Source of the DNA: Diphasiastrum complanatum | Lineage: Eukaryota; Streptophyta; Lycopodiopsida; Lycopodiales; Lycopodiaceae | Assembly (NCBI GenBank): GCA_029204225.1 | Contig: CM055101.1 | Location: forward strand, 33,239,683-33,303,682 | Direction: 5' to 3' | DNA: 64,000 bases | Shown here: positions 21,966 to 33,152 of the stretch, one piece after another | How positions within the stretch are numbered: the first letter of the stretch is position 1 | Layout of the letters: every line of letters starts with the position of its first letter | Program-made: the position numbers and the translations under genes | The notes under the pieces: model-generated | Told to the model about the DNA's origin: nothing | What the model saw: only the letters and a program-made list of their open reading frames with translations | The model's database searches: none

Positions 21966-22313
21966 TTGTCAATCAAGAACCATGTCATTGCCCATATTAG
22001 TGAAGTTGTATTAGCAAGAGGTGCCTGGGATGCACTCAAAACACAGTTTCAAACGGCAAATCCCTCTCGAATGATGATTTTGAGGACCAAACTCATAGGT
22101 GTTCGCATGGAGGAGAATGAGGGGATAGGGTCCTATTTCACACGAATCAAGGAGTTACGAGACCAGTTGACAACTATTGGAGAGCCAATAAGAGTTGCGC
22201 TTGTCCATATAACTATGAATGGCTTATTCGAAAATTTTCAAATGTTTGCAAGCGGCATTGCTTCGAGAGAGAGGCTACCAACAGTCGAAAATCTTCACGG
22301 TATCCTACTATAG
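21966..22313 (+). pseudogene. Copia gag (UBN2-type) fragment
   Basis: Frame of 115 codons with the gag pattern of plant Copia elements: A-W-D-A-L-K-T-Q-F, then LRTKLIGVRMEENEGIGSYF, FTRIKELRDQL, and LPTVENLHGILL at the end. A stop at 22311-22313 separates it from the zinc-knuckle part. The element at 41.2-41.4 kb (- strand) has a close relative of this gag (RMEENETVRFFFNRIKELRDQL). Confidence 0.75.
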
Positions 22314-22334
22314 GAGAAGTAGAGTCGAGAGGTA

Positions 22335-22664
22335 GTGAAAACTCGACTACTCTCATCAGAAGAGCAAGCAATGCTAGCCAAAGGGAAGCATAAATACAAA
22401 AACCAACCCAAGAAGTCACATGTGAAGGATGATGATCAGGGATCCACATCAGGCAAGAAGAAGAAAGACAAGTGTTTCTATTGCCAAAAGCTTGGACATT
22501 GGGCAAGATATTGTCGCAAGCAGAAGATGGATATTAAGAGGGGCAAAGTGAAGCAGATGACCAATTTTGTTCAGGAAGAGAATGATAGTGACAATGAAAA
22601 TCAAGGTACGACATTTGCGACAACGTTAGCATTGCAACACTCTATTGATCACACACGTTGGTAC
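22335..22664 (+). pseudogene. Copia gag zinc-knuckle segment, cut by LTR insertion
   Basis: In frame with the gag above. It has a KKKKDK stretch, the CCHC knuckle CFYCQKLGHWARYC, then an acidic linker and HTRWY, which in relatives is followed by the DSGA protease site. That site is absent: at 22665 another family's LTR begins. The protease must have been lost with the insertion, since the body resumes past it at about 24022. Confidence 0.75.
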
Positions 22665-23583
22665 TGTTGCGCCGGCACCTCAAAGGGCGCTGGGACTTGA
22701 GCGGTTTTCCCAACACGCGCTTAAGTCTGACATTTATCCATCATGCACTTATGTATAAGCCAACTTAGAAACGTAACAAGCTTACCCATTCAGACTTAAG
22801 AAAACTAGAATCCCAACCAACCCGAAAGCCAACTCAAAAATTTGTCCCCAAAAGGTAACCAAAGGCAAAGACAAGCCGCACATTAAAACCCAAGGCATAG
22901 TGGTCGCCAAACTGACCAAATGGCATAGCGGTGAGCCACACTTCGGTGACGTGGACCCTTAGGCGCCGGCGACGCAAAAAGGTTGTAGTAAAGGTCCTTC
23001 CACTTGGACCAATCCCGGAGGCAAAACCAAAATGGTAATCATACCCAAGGATCCACTTTATTAAATTTGAAAGAGGTTACATTCATACAAGACTGACTGG
23101 TCTCGGGGCCACCAACACATGCTGGGCATTGTGCCTGGCTCGTGTTGGTAGAGGGAGCTGAGACCTGGCGACTAGATTCCTGGCGCTGATTGAGCTACCC
23201 AAGTTTCTATCTGCCAGACTCCCCCTATAGTTCTGGTGTGATTCGGCGCCTCCCATCTGTCCTGGAATATAGTGCCTTCTGGTAAAGCACGTTTTTCTAA
23301 ACTTGGTTTTTATTTTGCTGATTAAGCCTGGCAAGCCTGGCAAAATCAATCTGGCTCCCGGACATGGGTCCCGGGAGCCATCTCGGCGGCAGAATCAACT
23401 TGGCTCCTGAATAGGCCATGACTCGAGCTCCAGAGCTAGCTCATGACTTGTAACTACTTGGCTGGCTCACCACAGGTCGGAGGCTTATTCCTTGACTTCC
23501 TAACTAGCTCTGGGACCTTTAGGGAGTGTCACCCCTTAGACTCTTACAGGGCACCTTGGTGCACCTAAGTCAGCTTTACAACA
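22665..23583 (-). mobile_element. 3' LTR (919 bp) of a - strand element inserted in Copia
   Basis: Begins TGTTGCGCCGGCACC and ends TTTACAACA on the + strand, so its ends are the inverted TGTTG/CAACA. On the - strand it is preceded by a purine tract (23584-23596). A partial relative starts at 26885 with TGTTGCGCAGGCATCC. No target duplication was found. Confidence 0.65.
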
Positions 23584-23596
23584 TCCTCCCCTCGTC
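23584..23596 (-). other. Polypurine tract of the inserted LTR element
   Basis: GACGAGGGGAGGA on the - strand, directly at the start of the 919-bp LTR. Upstream the - strand reads DEDISFSRRGED, a typical C-terminal end of a retroelement polyprotein running into its polypurine tract. Confidence 0.6.
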
Positions 23597-24020
23597 TGGA
23601 AAAGCTGATGTCCTCATCAGGGCCAAACTAGACCTAGGACGCATGGCACGGGCTTAATTTACCGGCCGTACCAACTTTAAATTAAGATACATTGGCAGTA
23701 GCACATGAAAAGTGTAGATCAAGTTCACTTACATAAAAACTGTGTAAAGTTGCAAGTGATTTATTGACAAACTAAGAAAGATACCTAGAAGTTCCTTGAA
23801 CTTCAGAGTGGTCGTGAGTGTTCATACAGGGAGGAGACATGCCGCCAGGTAGTGCCTTGTGTCCCAATCTGGAAAAATGGCTGTTGCGTTGATTTTTTAG
23901 CAGGTAATCTTGCAGCACTTCAGGGGCTCCTGCCTTAAGTTTGTCTTTGTACTCGTTGATGTAGTGCCTATTTAAATTCTTGATGAACATGTGAAGGTAA
24001 TTGAAAATGTGATGTATGGT
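23597..24020 (-). mobile_element. Remnant of the internal region of the inserted LTR element
   Basis: About 420 bases between the polypurine tract and the point where the host Copia resumes. A 72-codon open frame (23772-23990) shows no domain I know. The insertion was truncated here, taking the Copia protease region with it. Confidence 0.4.
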
Positions 24021-24021
24021 C

Positions 24022-24988
24022 CTAGCCTTCAGAAAAGTCTAATATCTATGGTACAATGACAGATCATAAGTTGAAGTTGGAGTTCAACAACAAGAAATGC
24101 CAGATCAAAGATGTGAATCATGGTTTCAAAGTTGTTGCTGATGGTTTTAGGGATAAAACTTGTGGTTTCTACAAGTTAAATGTTGTTGTTACAAAGCTTG
24201 CAAAGCAGCCTCGAAATTTTTGGGGCATCTGAACTTCAAAAGCTCGAGGCTGCTTCGCAAGCTCAAGATGGTAATAGGCCTATCTTGTTTAGATGACAAA
24301 GAAGAGTCCATTTGCAAGGAGTGCGTGCTAGGCAAGTTACATAAGCAAAAGTTCAACAAAGAATGAGCAACAAAGGCAAAACGAGTGCTTGAATTAGTGC
24401 ACTTTGACTTACGTGAACCAATGAAGGTGATGTCTATTGTTGGAACATTTTATTTTCTAATCTTCATTGATGATTACTCATGAAAGTCCTGGATCTACAC
24501 CATTAAGCATAAGCCTGCTGACGCATTTGGATGTTTCAAGAACTTCAAAGCATTGGTGGAAAATAATTCAGCTGTTAATATCAAAGTACTCATATCAAAT
24601 CAATCCATCGTTTTTATTGATTTTTTCAATAAACATGGCATTAAAACAGGAGTTTGCACAGGTTGATACAGCTCAACAAAATGGGATAGCTGAGAAGAAG
24701 AACCGTACCATTTTCGAAGCAGCTAGGGCAATGATGACACACATGGGAGTTACTGATTCTTTATGGGACGAATCTGTCAAAACAGTTGTGTTCTTGCAAA
24801 ATAGAAGTCCTACAGTTGTTGTATGTAATCGCACACCCAAAGAGGAGTTTAGTAGCAAGAAGCCTAAGATGGATGAATTGCGAGTATTTGGATGTCGAGT
24901 GTATGTTCATATACCTAAGAGTGAAAGAGCCAAAATGCAGGTAAAAGCCTTGAAGTGCATCTTTACAAGATATGATGAACAAACCTAG
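24022..24988 (+). pseudogene. Copia pre-integrase and integrase, frameshifted
   Basis: Starts with the linker seen between protease and integrase in Copia (KLEFNNKKCQIKDV, GFRDKTCGFYKLN). Next come the GAG-pre-integrase piece (HLNFKSSRLL, CKECVLGKLHKQKF), an HFDL / FLIFIDDYS segment of the integrase core, and, in another frame, AQQNGIAEKKNRTI with the catalytic Glu. The end is VFGCRVYVHIPKSER. Several frameshifts and stops make it inactive. Confidence 0.8.
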
Positions 24989-25021
24989 GGATATAGATGT
25001 TATGATCCAGTTGGACTATGC

Positions 25022-25660
25022 GTGCACATAAGCGGCGATGTGTTGTTTGATGAGATACATAAGGACAAGAGAGCCATTGGCAACAAATGGATATACAGGA
25101 CAAAGTACAATGTCGATGGAGCAATTGCAAAACATAAAGCAAGGCTTGTAGTGAAGGGTTATGCGCAAAGCAAGGGCATTGGCTATGAAGAGACCTTTGC
25201 TCCTGTGGCTAAATGGAATACGCTTCACATGGTGATTGCCTTAGCAGCATTATTTGATGGAATCTACACCAAATGGACGTAAAGTCCGCGTTATTGAATG
25301 GCAAGCTTGAAGAAGAAGTGTACATGTAGCAACCTAGTGGCTTTGTCATACATGGCATGGAAGACAATGTATGCAAATTAAAGAAAGCATTATATAAATT
25401 GAAGCAAGCACCATGTGCTTGGTATAGCCACTTTGATGAGTATCTCATATCTAGAGGTTTGGTACGTAATTCTTCATATTTCAATCTTTATTATTTTGTT
25501 CATGATTCTAGCATCACACTGATTGTGTTGTACGTAGATGACCTCATAATCACAAGTAATGATGATTATTTGATTAGTGCAATCAAGAAGGATCTACCTT
25601 CCAGTTTTGATATGACTGATCTTGGTCTAATGCACTACTATTTGGGAGTGGAAAACTAGC
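25022..25660 (+). pseudogene. Copia reverse transcriptase, broken
   Basis: The N-terminal part (AIGNKWIYRTKYNVDGAIAK, ARLVVKGYAQ, EETFAPVA) is open from 25022 to 25282. It shifts frame before the palm aspartate region (HQMDVKSALLNG) and resumes at 25357 with LKKALYKLKQAPCAWY. The catalytic YVDD is at 25531-25542. The spacer between integrase and RT is shorter than usual, suggesting a deletion near 25040. Stops at 25283 and 25658. Confidence 0.85.
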
Positions 25661-26480
25661 AAAGACATAATAGCATTGCACACAAACAAAGTATGTGAAC
25701 GAGATTTTGAATCATTTCAAAATGTGTGATAGCAAGCCAGTATCTACACCTGTGGAGTTGGTAAGAAACTGTCTAACCAAGATGAGAGTGCACTAGTTGA
25801 TGCTACTTTATTTCGTCAATTAGTTGTCTCATTGATTTATTTCAAAACTACTTGTCCCGACATAAGTTATGATGTAAGTGTTGTAAGTCAGTTCATGGCT
25901 ACTCCTAGGGAGATTCATTGGAAAGCAGCAAAGAGAATTCGTTATGCGAAAGGCACGTTAACCCATAAATTGTTATATGAGAGGCAACAAACTTTACCAG
26001 TTTTATAGAGCTTTGTTGATTCAGATTGGACAGGTTGTATTGATGACATGAGATCTATCACAGGGTACGTATTTCATATTGGTAATGGTGTATTTTCTTG
26101 GTCTAGTAAGAAGCAAGACACGGTTGCTCTTTTTACTATAGAAACATAATACAAAGTACTATATTCAGCTACACATGAAGCAGTTTGGCTAAAAAGAATG
26201 TTAGAAGACATTGAAATTCCGTAGAGTAAGCCTACTATGATCAGATGTGATAGCCAGAGTGCTATACAAGTAGCTAAAAATCCTGTATTTCATGCACACA
26301 CAAAGCATATAGATATTAAATATCATTTCATTAGAGAGCAAGGTTGTTATCTAATGAAATAGACGTAGTGCATTGTAAGACGGAGGATCAGTTAGCTAAT
26401 ATACTCAACAAAGATCTAAGTACTAATAAGTTTGAGTTTTTTAGAGAAAAGCTCTTTGTAAGAAAGATAAGCTAGAGCTT
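25661..26480 (+). pseudogene. Copia RNase H, heavily decayed, and polypurine tract
   Basis: Pieces of the RNase H domain can be followed through many stops, ending with the Copia C-terminus VVHCKTEDQLANILNKDLSTNKFEFF-like text. A purine stretch TTAAGGGAGA near 26480 could be the polypurine tract. Confidence 0.6.
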
Positions 26481-26489
26481 AAGGGAGAT

Positions 26490-26884
26490 AGCTGTGTTTT
26501 TGAGTTTTTTACTACTTATGTAATAGTGTGCATGAGTGCCAACTTAACGGCACATGTGGAGTAGAGTTGGGACACAGATCCCGTAACGGAGACCGAACTG
26601 CCATGCAGCAATACCCAACAAAAATTAGACTGTATATATGTCATCTTAAGTATTTTTTATAAATGTAGTTCAGATAGTGTTCTCTTGGGTTGTGGTGTGT
26701 TCTCTTTCTAGTTATCTATGTGATTATTGATTGCTTGCAAATTAGCTAACTATACTGCTACTAAGATCCTTGACAGGTTGCACATCGATCCAAGCTCTCT
26801 AGACTTCACTAGATCCGATCAAAATTTTTGAGCCATAGAAACTTGCGCCAGTTGGTCATAGTGTCGTGAGCGACGTTGGCGTCG
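26490..26884 (+). mobile_element. Candidate 3' LTR of the 22-26 kb Copia
   Basis: AT-rich sequence directly after the RNase H end and purine stretch, where a 3' LTR is expected. The ends were not identified because the 5' LTR was not found for comparison. Confidence 0.3.
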
Positions 26885-27303
26885 TGTTGCGCAGGCATCC
26901 CAAAGGGAGCCGGGAACCACGACTTAGCTTCCCAGCCTTCAACTCTTGCCGTCCAAACCCACTTGACATACAAGCAGCCAACTCGCCAACAATGATCAGA
27001 CTTAACCAACTTGAAGTTCTGAAACCAACATTGAGATCAACCTGGCGCCATGCTAGATTGGGGGTCCCAATGTGGGTGATTTCCCTCCAAGCAAGCCTTA
27101 ACTAACTGAAGCTTCGTTACAAACGATTAACATCCATTCCAAGCAAGTCATCTGACTTACATCAAACTCAACCAACTGAAAGCTTCGTCACAAGTGCTGG
27201 AAGCCAACCTGGCGCCACGCCAGTCTGGACAACCATAAACAAGTAACTTCCACCCAAACAAGCCATCCAACTCAGCCGACAGGTTAGAGCCTATTTCCCA
27301 ACA
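26885..27303. mobile_element. LTR-like segment related to the 22665 LTR
   Basis: 419 bases starting TGTTGCGCAGGC and ending TTTCCCAACA. The first 30 bases match the 22665 LTR well by eye, the rest less clearly. It may be a partial or solo LTR. Confidence 0.4.
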
Positions 27304-27322
27304 GCTTAATCCATTCACGTTC

Positions 27323-27850
27323 ATGCAAGGAACACTCAGAATCACAAGCCACGACATATATGGAGACAACCAGTTCCTCCTCAATTTACTCACTGGTTTT
27401 ACATATGCAAGTTGGGCAGGAGATGTAGACACTCGTAAATTGACTTCTGGATTTACATTCTTCCTCAACAATGGTCCTATTTCTTGGAACAGTCACAAGC
27501 AATCTTTGATAGCTCTATCTTCTACAGAATCAGAGTATATCACAGTCTCACAAGCTACAAAGCAAGCAAATTGGTTGAGAAACTTACTTTCAGATATCGA
27601 TCTGAATCAATATGCTCATCAAAGTGCCATGCTTTGCCAGCCAACCCTAGATTTCATTCTAGGAGTAAGCACATTGAACTGAAGTATTACTGTGTTAGAA
27701 GAAAAGTTCTCAACAAAGAGGTCAGATTGCAATACTGTTGAACACAAGATATGACAACAAACATTTTTACCAAAGCATTAAGCTTGGATGCACATAGAAA
27801 GTTCTATGCAAAACTAAGCCTAAAGCTCAAGGCATTCATGGATTCAGATT
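27323..27850 (+). pseudogene. Copia RNase H fragment of a second element
   Basis: Frame reading LLTGFTYASWAGDVDTRKLTSGF, then GPISWNSHKQSLIALSSTESEY and ANWLRNLL, the conserved Copia RNase H. A frame change follows, then SRSKHIELKYYCVR and TNIFTKALS to the polyprotein end. The polypurine tract AACGGGGAG (27851-27859) comes right after. It is 5'-truncated at about 27310 against the preceding LTR-like segment. Confidence 0.85.
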
Positions 27851-27859
27851 AACGGGGAG

Positions 27860-28895
27860 TGTTAGATTATTCTCCTACTAATCGACTAATCAACATTTTA
27901 ATCTTCATCCAATTGATATCCAGACTTGTAGATTTCTTCATGTTTTTACATAGTCTACATAACTACTCGGAAACGGCTCATAGTTGGCATTTTTGAGATT
28001 TTTGTCTTTTGGGATTTTCTCTCACTTCGGGTCCAGATGTCTCAAATGTTAAGTAAATGACGTTGCCAAAGACCTTCGCATTTTTTGTATTTTTTGCATG
28101 ACAGTTTACATTCATTTCTCCAGAGTTACAATTTATGTTCAAATCTGCAGACAGACTGTTTACAACCAAAGCCACCGACTTGCATTAATTCATCAACAAG
28201 TGATTTCTGTGAAGTCCTAACTAGATGGATACCAGCACATCACAGCCAACTAGATGACGCATTTGGCGACCTCATTGCTTAGTATATATAGTTGCTCATA
28301 TTCCTACATCAAAAGGATTGAAGCATGAAGATCAATCATCAAGTATTGAATAGTTAGCGTTCTCTCTCTCAAGCCTGTGAGCTCGAACACTCTTGAGCAT
28401 TCTAGCTCAGTTCCTCATAGTTGATTAGAGATTGGTATTGCGCTTACTGCTTATCAATAGTTTTGTGTTATTCATACTTATATTTAGCCGCTCAAAGATA
28501 GCTTAGAATATGCGGCTTTGATCTGCAACTTGTCGTACTCATTTACATCTATTTCGTCTTCATACTGAATCAATACTATCTTCTTATTGCATTCAGCTTT
28601 GTCTCAAAATGTATGTGTTCTATAATTCTTCGTAGCTGATTATTTGTCTGATAATTCAATGCTTTAATGTTTGGCTACGTAATCACTGTAGTACTAATGA
28701 CTTCAAAGTTAATTACTATAATATTGAATGTGATTTTTATCACTATTGTTTTGTTCGAAATTGACAAGCATAGTCATGCATAGAGAAAGAGAAAGATAGT
28801 TTATTCTTCTGCACACGATAAGTTTTAATTCTTGTCGTTCGAATTCTTTTTATTCGATTCTATTCAGCCTATCTTTTACTCACCTCTTTCCAACA
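27860..28895 (+). mobile_element. 3' LTR following the RNase H fragment
   Basis: Starts TGTTAGATTATT directly after the polypurine tract. The best right boundary is TTTCCAACA at 28895, giving about 1036 bp with TGTT/AACA ends. The last 50 bases resemble those before 29851, so either two LTRs of one family are present or the - strand gag relic next door contributes this end. Confidence 0.55.
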
Positions 28896-28906
28896 CCACC
28901 CTGTAT

Positions 28907-29123
28907 TGGTAACATTCATCTTGATCATGTGTAGAGCCCTTTTGGCCCTTTTATCATACCTCATTTGATCTTGTTGTGTTGATGGTCTCTCCTCCAAACC
29001 TACAACAATATCCAAAATATCATTCATCTCAATAAGTGATTCCATCCTCACCTTTCACAATGAATAGTTACTTGAGGTAAGCCTATCATTGGCTTTCAAC
29101 ATGACTGCACTTGATGTTGCCAT
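28907..29123 (-). pseudogene. Copia gag N-terminus, second copy
   Basis: Starts at ATG 29121-29123 with MATSS and continues as a relative of the gag at 3944-4498 (ESLIEMNDILDIVVGLEERP, RALHMIKMNVTN). One stop replaces the conserved Trp of the YSTWK motif. The frame is cut at about 28907 against the LTR end. Confidence 0.7.
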
Positions 29124-29710
29124 GTAGCAATGACCCGATCTTCTCTTTCAACCTGTTTTAATGCACAAAGCACTCCTTTGAACAACAACATATGTTTTCA
29201 AAGAGAAATCACAAAGATTTGAAACTACTCAATTCTCTTCTAGCACTTATACCAAGCAAAGCAACACATAGAATCATGAAATCTTGATCAACCTATGATC
29301 TATCATCAATCTAATGACTCTTTCCACTTCCTAAGATTGAACACACTCAAATGAAGTCCAGCAACCTCACTATCTAGAGATCCAATCAAAATTAGGGTTT
29401 TGACAAAATCACAAAAAATTGAATATTCCAAATCTACATGCAAATGCTGAAAATTTGATATGCAATCTATTAGCCACCACTTAGGTTGATCTAATGATCC
29501 AAAAGTCGGCCAAATCCAACATGTGAATTCAGAAATCGGAATTGATCAAGTTTATAAACCTATATAGGGTCTTGATCTACAAAAAAAAACCAATCTACAA
29601 ATGCAAGAAACTCGATTTTGGTGTAGAATCCTCTCTAGCATGCTCTAGCCTTGATATCTTCAACAAATCATTGATGGATATGATTTCCTCCTTCATAACC
29701 TAAAACACAA
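29124..29710 (-). mobile_element. Copia 5' leader
   Basis: About 590 bases between the primer site and the gag start, matching the leader at 4499-5055. It has no coding content. Confidence 0.6.
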
Positions 29711-29722
29711 GCTCTGATACCA
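29711..29722 (-). other. Copia primer binding site
   Basis: TGGTATCAGAGC on the - strand, the initiator tRNA-Met site, directly after an LTR end CTTTCACA. Confidence 0.8.
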
Positions 29723-29851
29723 TGTGAAAGATTTGGGATCGATTCAGATCGAAATCATCTAAAGATCTCTGGTTACGATAGGTTTTCTTTCTTGTCAAAG
29801 GAATTTCTATTCGATTCTTTTAGACCTAATTTTACACACCTCTTTCCAACA
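29723..29851 (-). mobile_element. Short 129-bp LTR of the gag-bearing Copia relic
   Basis: On the - strand it begins TGTTGGAAAGAGGTG and ends AAATCTTTCACA against the primer site. Its first 85 bases resemble the - strand reading down from 28895, which would be the partner LTR. With gag N-terminus but no pol in between, the unit looks like a non-autonomous derivative. Beyond it, at 29852, an older gag copy continues, so it sits inside that gag. Confidence 0.5.
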
Positions 29852-30337
29852 AAACTTTGCACCGAGTTAGCATGTTCATCCAATAAGCCATTAAGAACAA
29901 CTTGCACTAGCTCAACATCCTTAATGCTCTCTCCAATACATGCTAATTCATCATTCAAAGCTTTAGCTTTCAAAACAAAAGCATGATGAGCACTTATGAT
30001 CTGTCTTTTCAAAAAATGGAAAGATGTGCCACCTAAGGGTTAGAATCCTTGATGTAGAATTGAACTCATAAAACTTTTTCAAAAATGTAGTTCACTTACC
30101 ACCTTCATTGGGAAGCTAATTAGTCACATTTATCTTTATAAAATGAAGAGCTTTCTTTGTCGTTCTATGATACCCCAATTGTTCTTGAAGTGCCAAAGGT
30201 CTCTCCTCCACACCTACAACAATATCCATCAACTCATTCATCTCAAGGAAATACTCCATTTTCACCTTCCAAGTTGAATAGTTGTCTGAGGTAAGCCTAT
30301 CATTGCTCTCCAACATGAAGCCTCCATTTGTAGCCAT
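29852..30337 (-). pseudogene. Copia gag, third copy, interrupted
   Basis: Opens MATNGGFMLESNDRLTSDNY at 30337 and runs to about 30119. After a frame change it continues from 30012 with KALNDELACIGESIKDVELV and LLDEHANSVQSF, where the 129-bp LTR cuts it. Confidence 0.7.
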
Positions 30338-30840
30338 GTTGCAATGATTGATTCAAATCTTCAAACTTGTTCCAATGCATTAAGAACTCTCTTGAACCTC
30401 AACAAATGATATGAAGAAGAAATCACAAAGATATGGAACCTATCTATCCTCTCTTTCTTTCCAAAAAACTAGCACAGCTCCATCCCTATACATTTAGAAA
30501 TCCTAATCTTCAAAAGGTTATTACATCCTAATGCCATTCGTTAGCTGCCAAATTATCGCTGATTTGCTCTCTGTCTTTACATGACTTTGCTTTCTCTATC
30601 TTCAACTGATTTTGCTTTCTCTGTCTTTACAACCCTTAGCCTTTGGATATTTTTTTCAAACTTAAGGCAGAGCCTTAAAAATACATGCACATATTTTATT
30701 AACATGATATGATGAAATACATTTCATCAATACAATATGGCAAAAATTGTCATTTTCATAAAACTAATTGACAACTATCAAGACATCAGAGTCACTTATG
30801 GGTGTTACTATAAATAGCTTATTGATATTTAACATACTTA
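30338..30840. other. Copia leader remnant and AT-rich DNA
   Basis: The first 100 bases resemble the Copia leaders above. The rest shows no feature. Confidence 0.35.
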
Positions 30841-31480
30841 TTGAAATCAAAGGATGGTAAAGCTTTTGCATTAATCATTCTCAATATGTCATATACATAT
30901 ATTGGCCACGTATCTGAAGCTCAAACTTCGAAAGAAGTATGTGACATCCTAAGCGCACTATATGATGTGAGAGACTTGACTTCTAAGTTGCATCTCAGAA
31001 GAAAATTCTTCTTACTCAAGATTTCTAATGGTAATGTTGCAGAATCACATGAACCCATTCAAGAAACTCTTGTAGCAAATGGTAGTTGTCGGATCAATGC
31101 AATCAGGACATTGCTATCGAGCTTGCCACCTACATATGACAATTGGGTAATGATCATATTGACACACTTAGATTTAACTCTTTCTAGAGTAACTTACTAT
31201 GTTGTTGCAGGAAGGCAATTGAATAAGTGGAGATAGTTCTTTGAATGTAGTATCATGTACTTTATATGTAAACAATGATCTAGCATGCATTGATGAAAGC
31301 ATAAAATATGGTGAGATAGTCCAGGTTATGTTGAATGGTTTGCTAGATGAACATGCTAATCTTGTGCAAAGTTTTGCCATTCAAAGAGTCTTGCCAAGTG
31401 TGGTTGACTTGCAAGAAATCTTATTGGCTAAAGAACATAGGTTGCAATCAAAGCTTGATATCAAAAGAAGAAAAGCTTGA
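30841..31480 (+). pseudogene. Chimeric Copia gag fragments
   Basis: 30841-31236 is a UBN2-type gag piece (VCDILSALYDVRDLTSKL, LLSSLPPTYDNWV). From 31241 the sequence switches to the C-terminal gag of the 4-kb family (CIDESIKYGEIVQVMLNGLL, ANLVQSFAIQ). The join at about 31230 puts two gag families head to tail on the same strand. Confidence 0.65.
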
Positions 31481-32453
31481 AACAATTTGTATTAAATCGG
31501 AAGTTGAAAGACACAAGTCAACAATGTTTGGTTTCTTCATTCTAAAGCCACTTGAGACATGACCAATCATTGTGAACATTTTCAATCCTATACATCTTAT
31601 ATTACAAAAAGTTCGTTCATCTTGGCAACGATAATACACACAATATTGAAAATGAAGACATTATAAGATTAAGTTTTTAGAATGATCAATTCAAACTATT
31701 ATTTAAGGTGAGCTATATATATTTAAATTTTCAAAAAAACTGTTATTAGTTACCAATTTAAGTCACACAATAGAATTTGAGTCCGATTGATGCAAAATTG
31801 TCGATAGGACAAATAAGATTCTTGTATTTGGAAAGAGACATGGATATATATATATATATATATATATAGATTGAGTCATTGTTATTCTGACACAAATCAA
31901 GTCTTGAATACTTCCGTTCTAGTTAGTAGAGCATTACTATGGTGCTATAGGCTAGGGCGCTTGTACTTGATCTTGATTATCCATATAAGAAAATCGACTT
32001 CCCTGTCTATCAAAGTTGCATTGTTGGAAAGCAAACTAGGATTCCATTTAGATTAAGTCATAAGAAAAAATGAGGTTGGCAAATGTTTCTTACTCAGAAA
32101 GAGCCTTGGAATGCCCTTAAATTAGCTTTAGAGCTAGTAAACGTCACTGAAAATACTTGTCAGGTTCTCAGTAGGTATATTGATCCTTTTAGAGTTGATA
32201 GAAACTTCGGCAAATATTTTTACTAGGAATCACTAATGCTCACCTTCACATGTGTGGGACGAGTGTTTGTAGAATTGGGTAAACTATAGAAAGCTCAAAT
32301 CAAGTACTTTCCTTTGAACCTATTGGTGAATATTTCTATCCACTCACACATGGGCACGAGTGTTTGAAGTACTTGAAATGAAAAAGAGTTAGCACAAAAG
32401 CTAGATCATGAGGTTATAGGTCTCAGAAAAATGTTCACGTAACCCTGTTAGGA
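31481..32453. other. Repeat-derived DNA without a gene; (TA)n tract
   Basis: A (TA)n microsatellite lies at 31844-31868. The part from about 32230 shares words with 38670-38900 (TTCACAYGTGTGGGRCGAGTRTTTGTAG), so a repeat family flanks the Gypsy element on both sides. No gene is seen. Confidence 0.4.
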
Positions 32454-32513
32454 TGTTGGAAGTAAATCTTGTTCGGGCGTGTTAGCTAGATCTACTCACG
32501 ATGCGGTGTAGTA
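32454..32513 (-). repeat. Gypsy terminal repeat, 3' side
   Basis: 60 bases starting TGTTGGAAGTAAATC match 38272-38331 with three differences. They mark the two ends of the - strand Gypsy unit. The matching region is much shorter than a usual LTR, so one or both LTRs are truncated. Confidence 0.6.
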
Positions 32514-32605
32514 GAGAGAGGATTGTCCACTTTCTAAGTTTCTACCAAGCGTCAAACATAAATGTGAAAATAAGAAAATTGACGAAAGCACTAAGGCTTA
32601 CCCAA

Positions 32606-33152
32606 CTAGTGCTCGGAACGGAATTGAGGAATGGTCGGTGAATGAGGTGGGGACATACTGCATGGCAGAGACGTGTGGAGTGGGTTAGTGGTGATGGTGG
32701 TTGCTGGAATTTGTGTTAGCAATTGTAAAGCAAAATCATCTTCGTTGACTGTAGAGTCAAGTAGGGTGGAAGTTTGTACAGGTGAGGGCTTTTGTGGAAG
32801 GGTGGAATTGAAGCCCGTGTTGAGCGTGAGTGACGGTGTGGGGGTAGCGATAAAGGGTGGGGATTGGTGGTGGAAGTGTGATAGCAAGTGATGAAGGTGG
32901 AACTACGGAAGTTGTCATGGTGGACAAAAATACACCCATAGAACCGAAACCAGAAGTGCCTGCATCAACTAAACTGCCTGCTGCTGCTATCGCCTGCCTT
33001 CTTGCCGCAACCTGTTGGAGAAGGGCTTCCTGTTGGGCTAAGACCTCCTTTGGGACCTGAGAGTGTTTAAGGCTCCCTCCGGATTCTGCATATTCAACCC
33101 CGATGTCACTGGATAAAATTTCTTGAGGTACGTCGGCTTCACTGTTGACCAC
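32606..33152 (-). pseudogene. Low-complexity 3' reading frame of the Gypsy unit
   Basis: Frame from 33152 (EAGGSLKHS-like start region, KEVLAQQEALLQQVAARRQAIAAAG, then Pro/Thr-rich text) continuing after a shift to 32606. Its Gln/Ala coiled-coil-like part and Ser/Pro/Thr-rich tail do not match a pol domain. It may be an extra 3' ORF of this Gypsy family or capture of host sequence. Confidence 0.35.
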
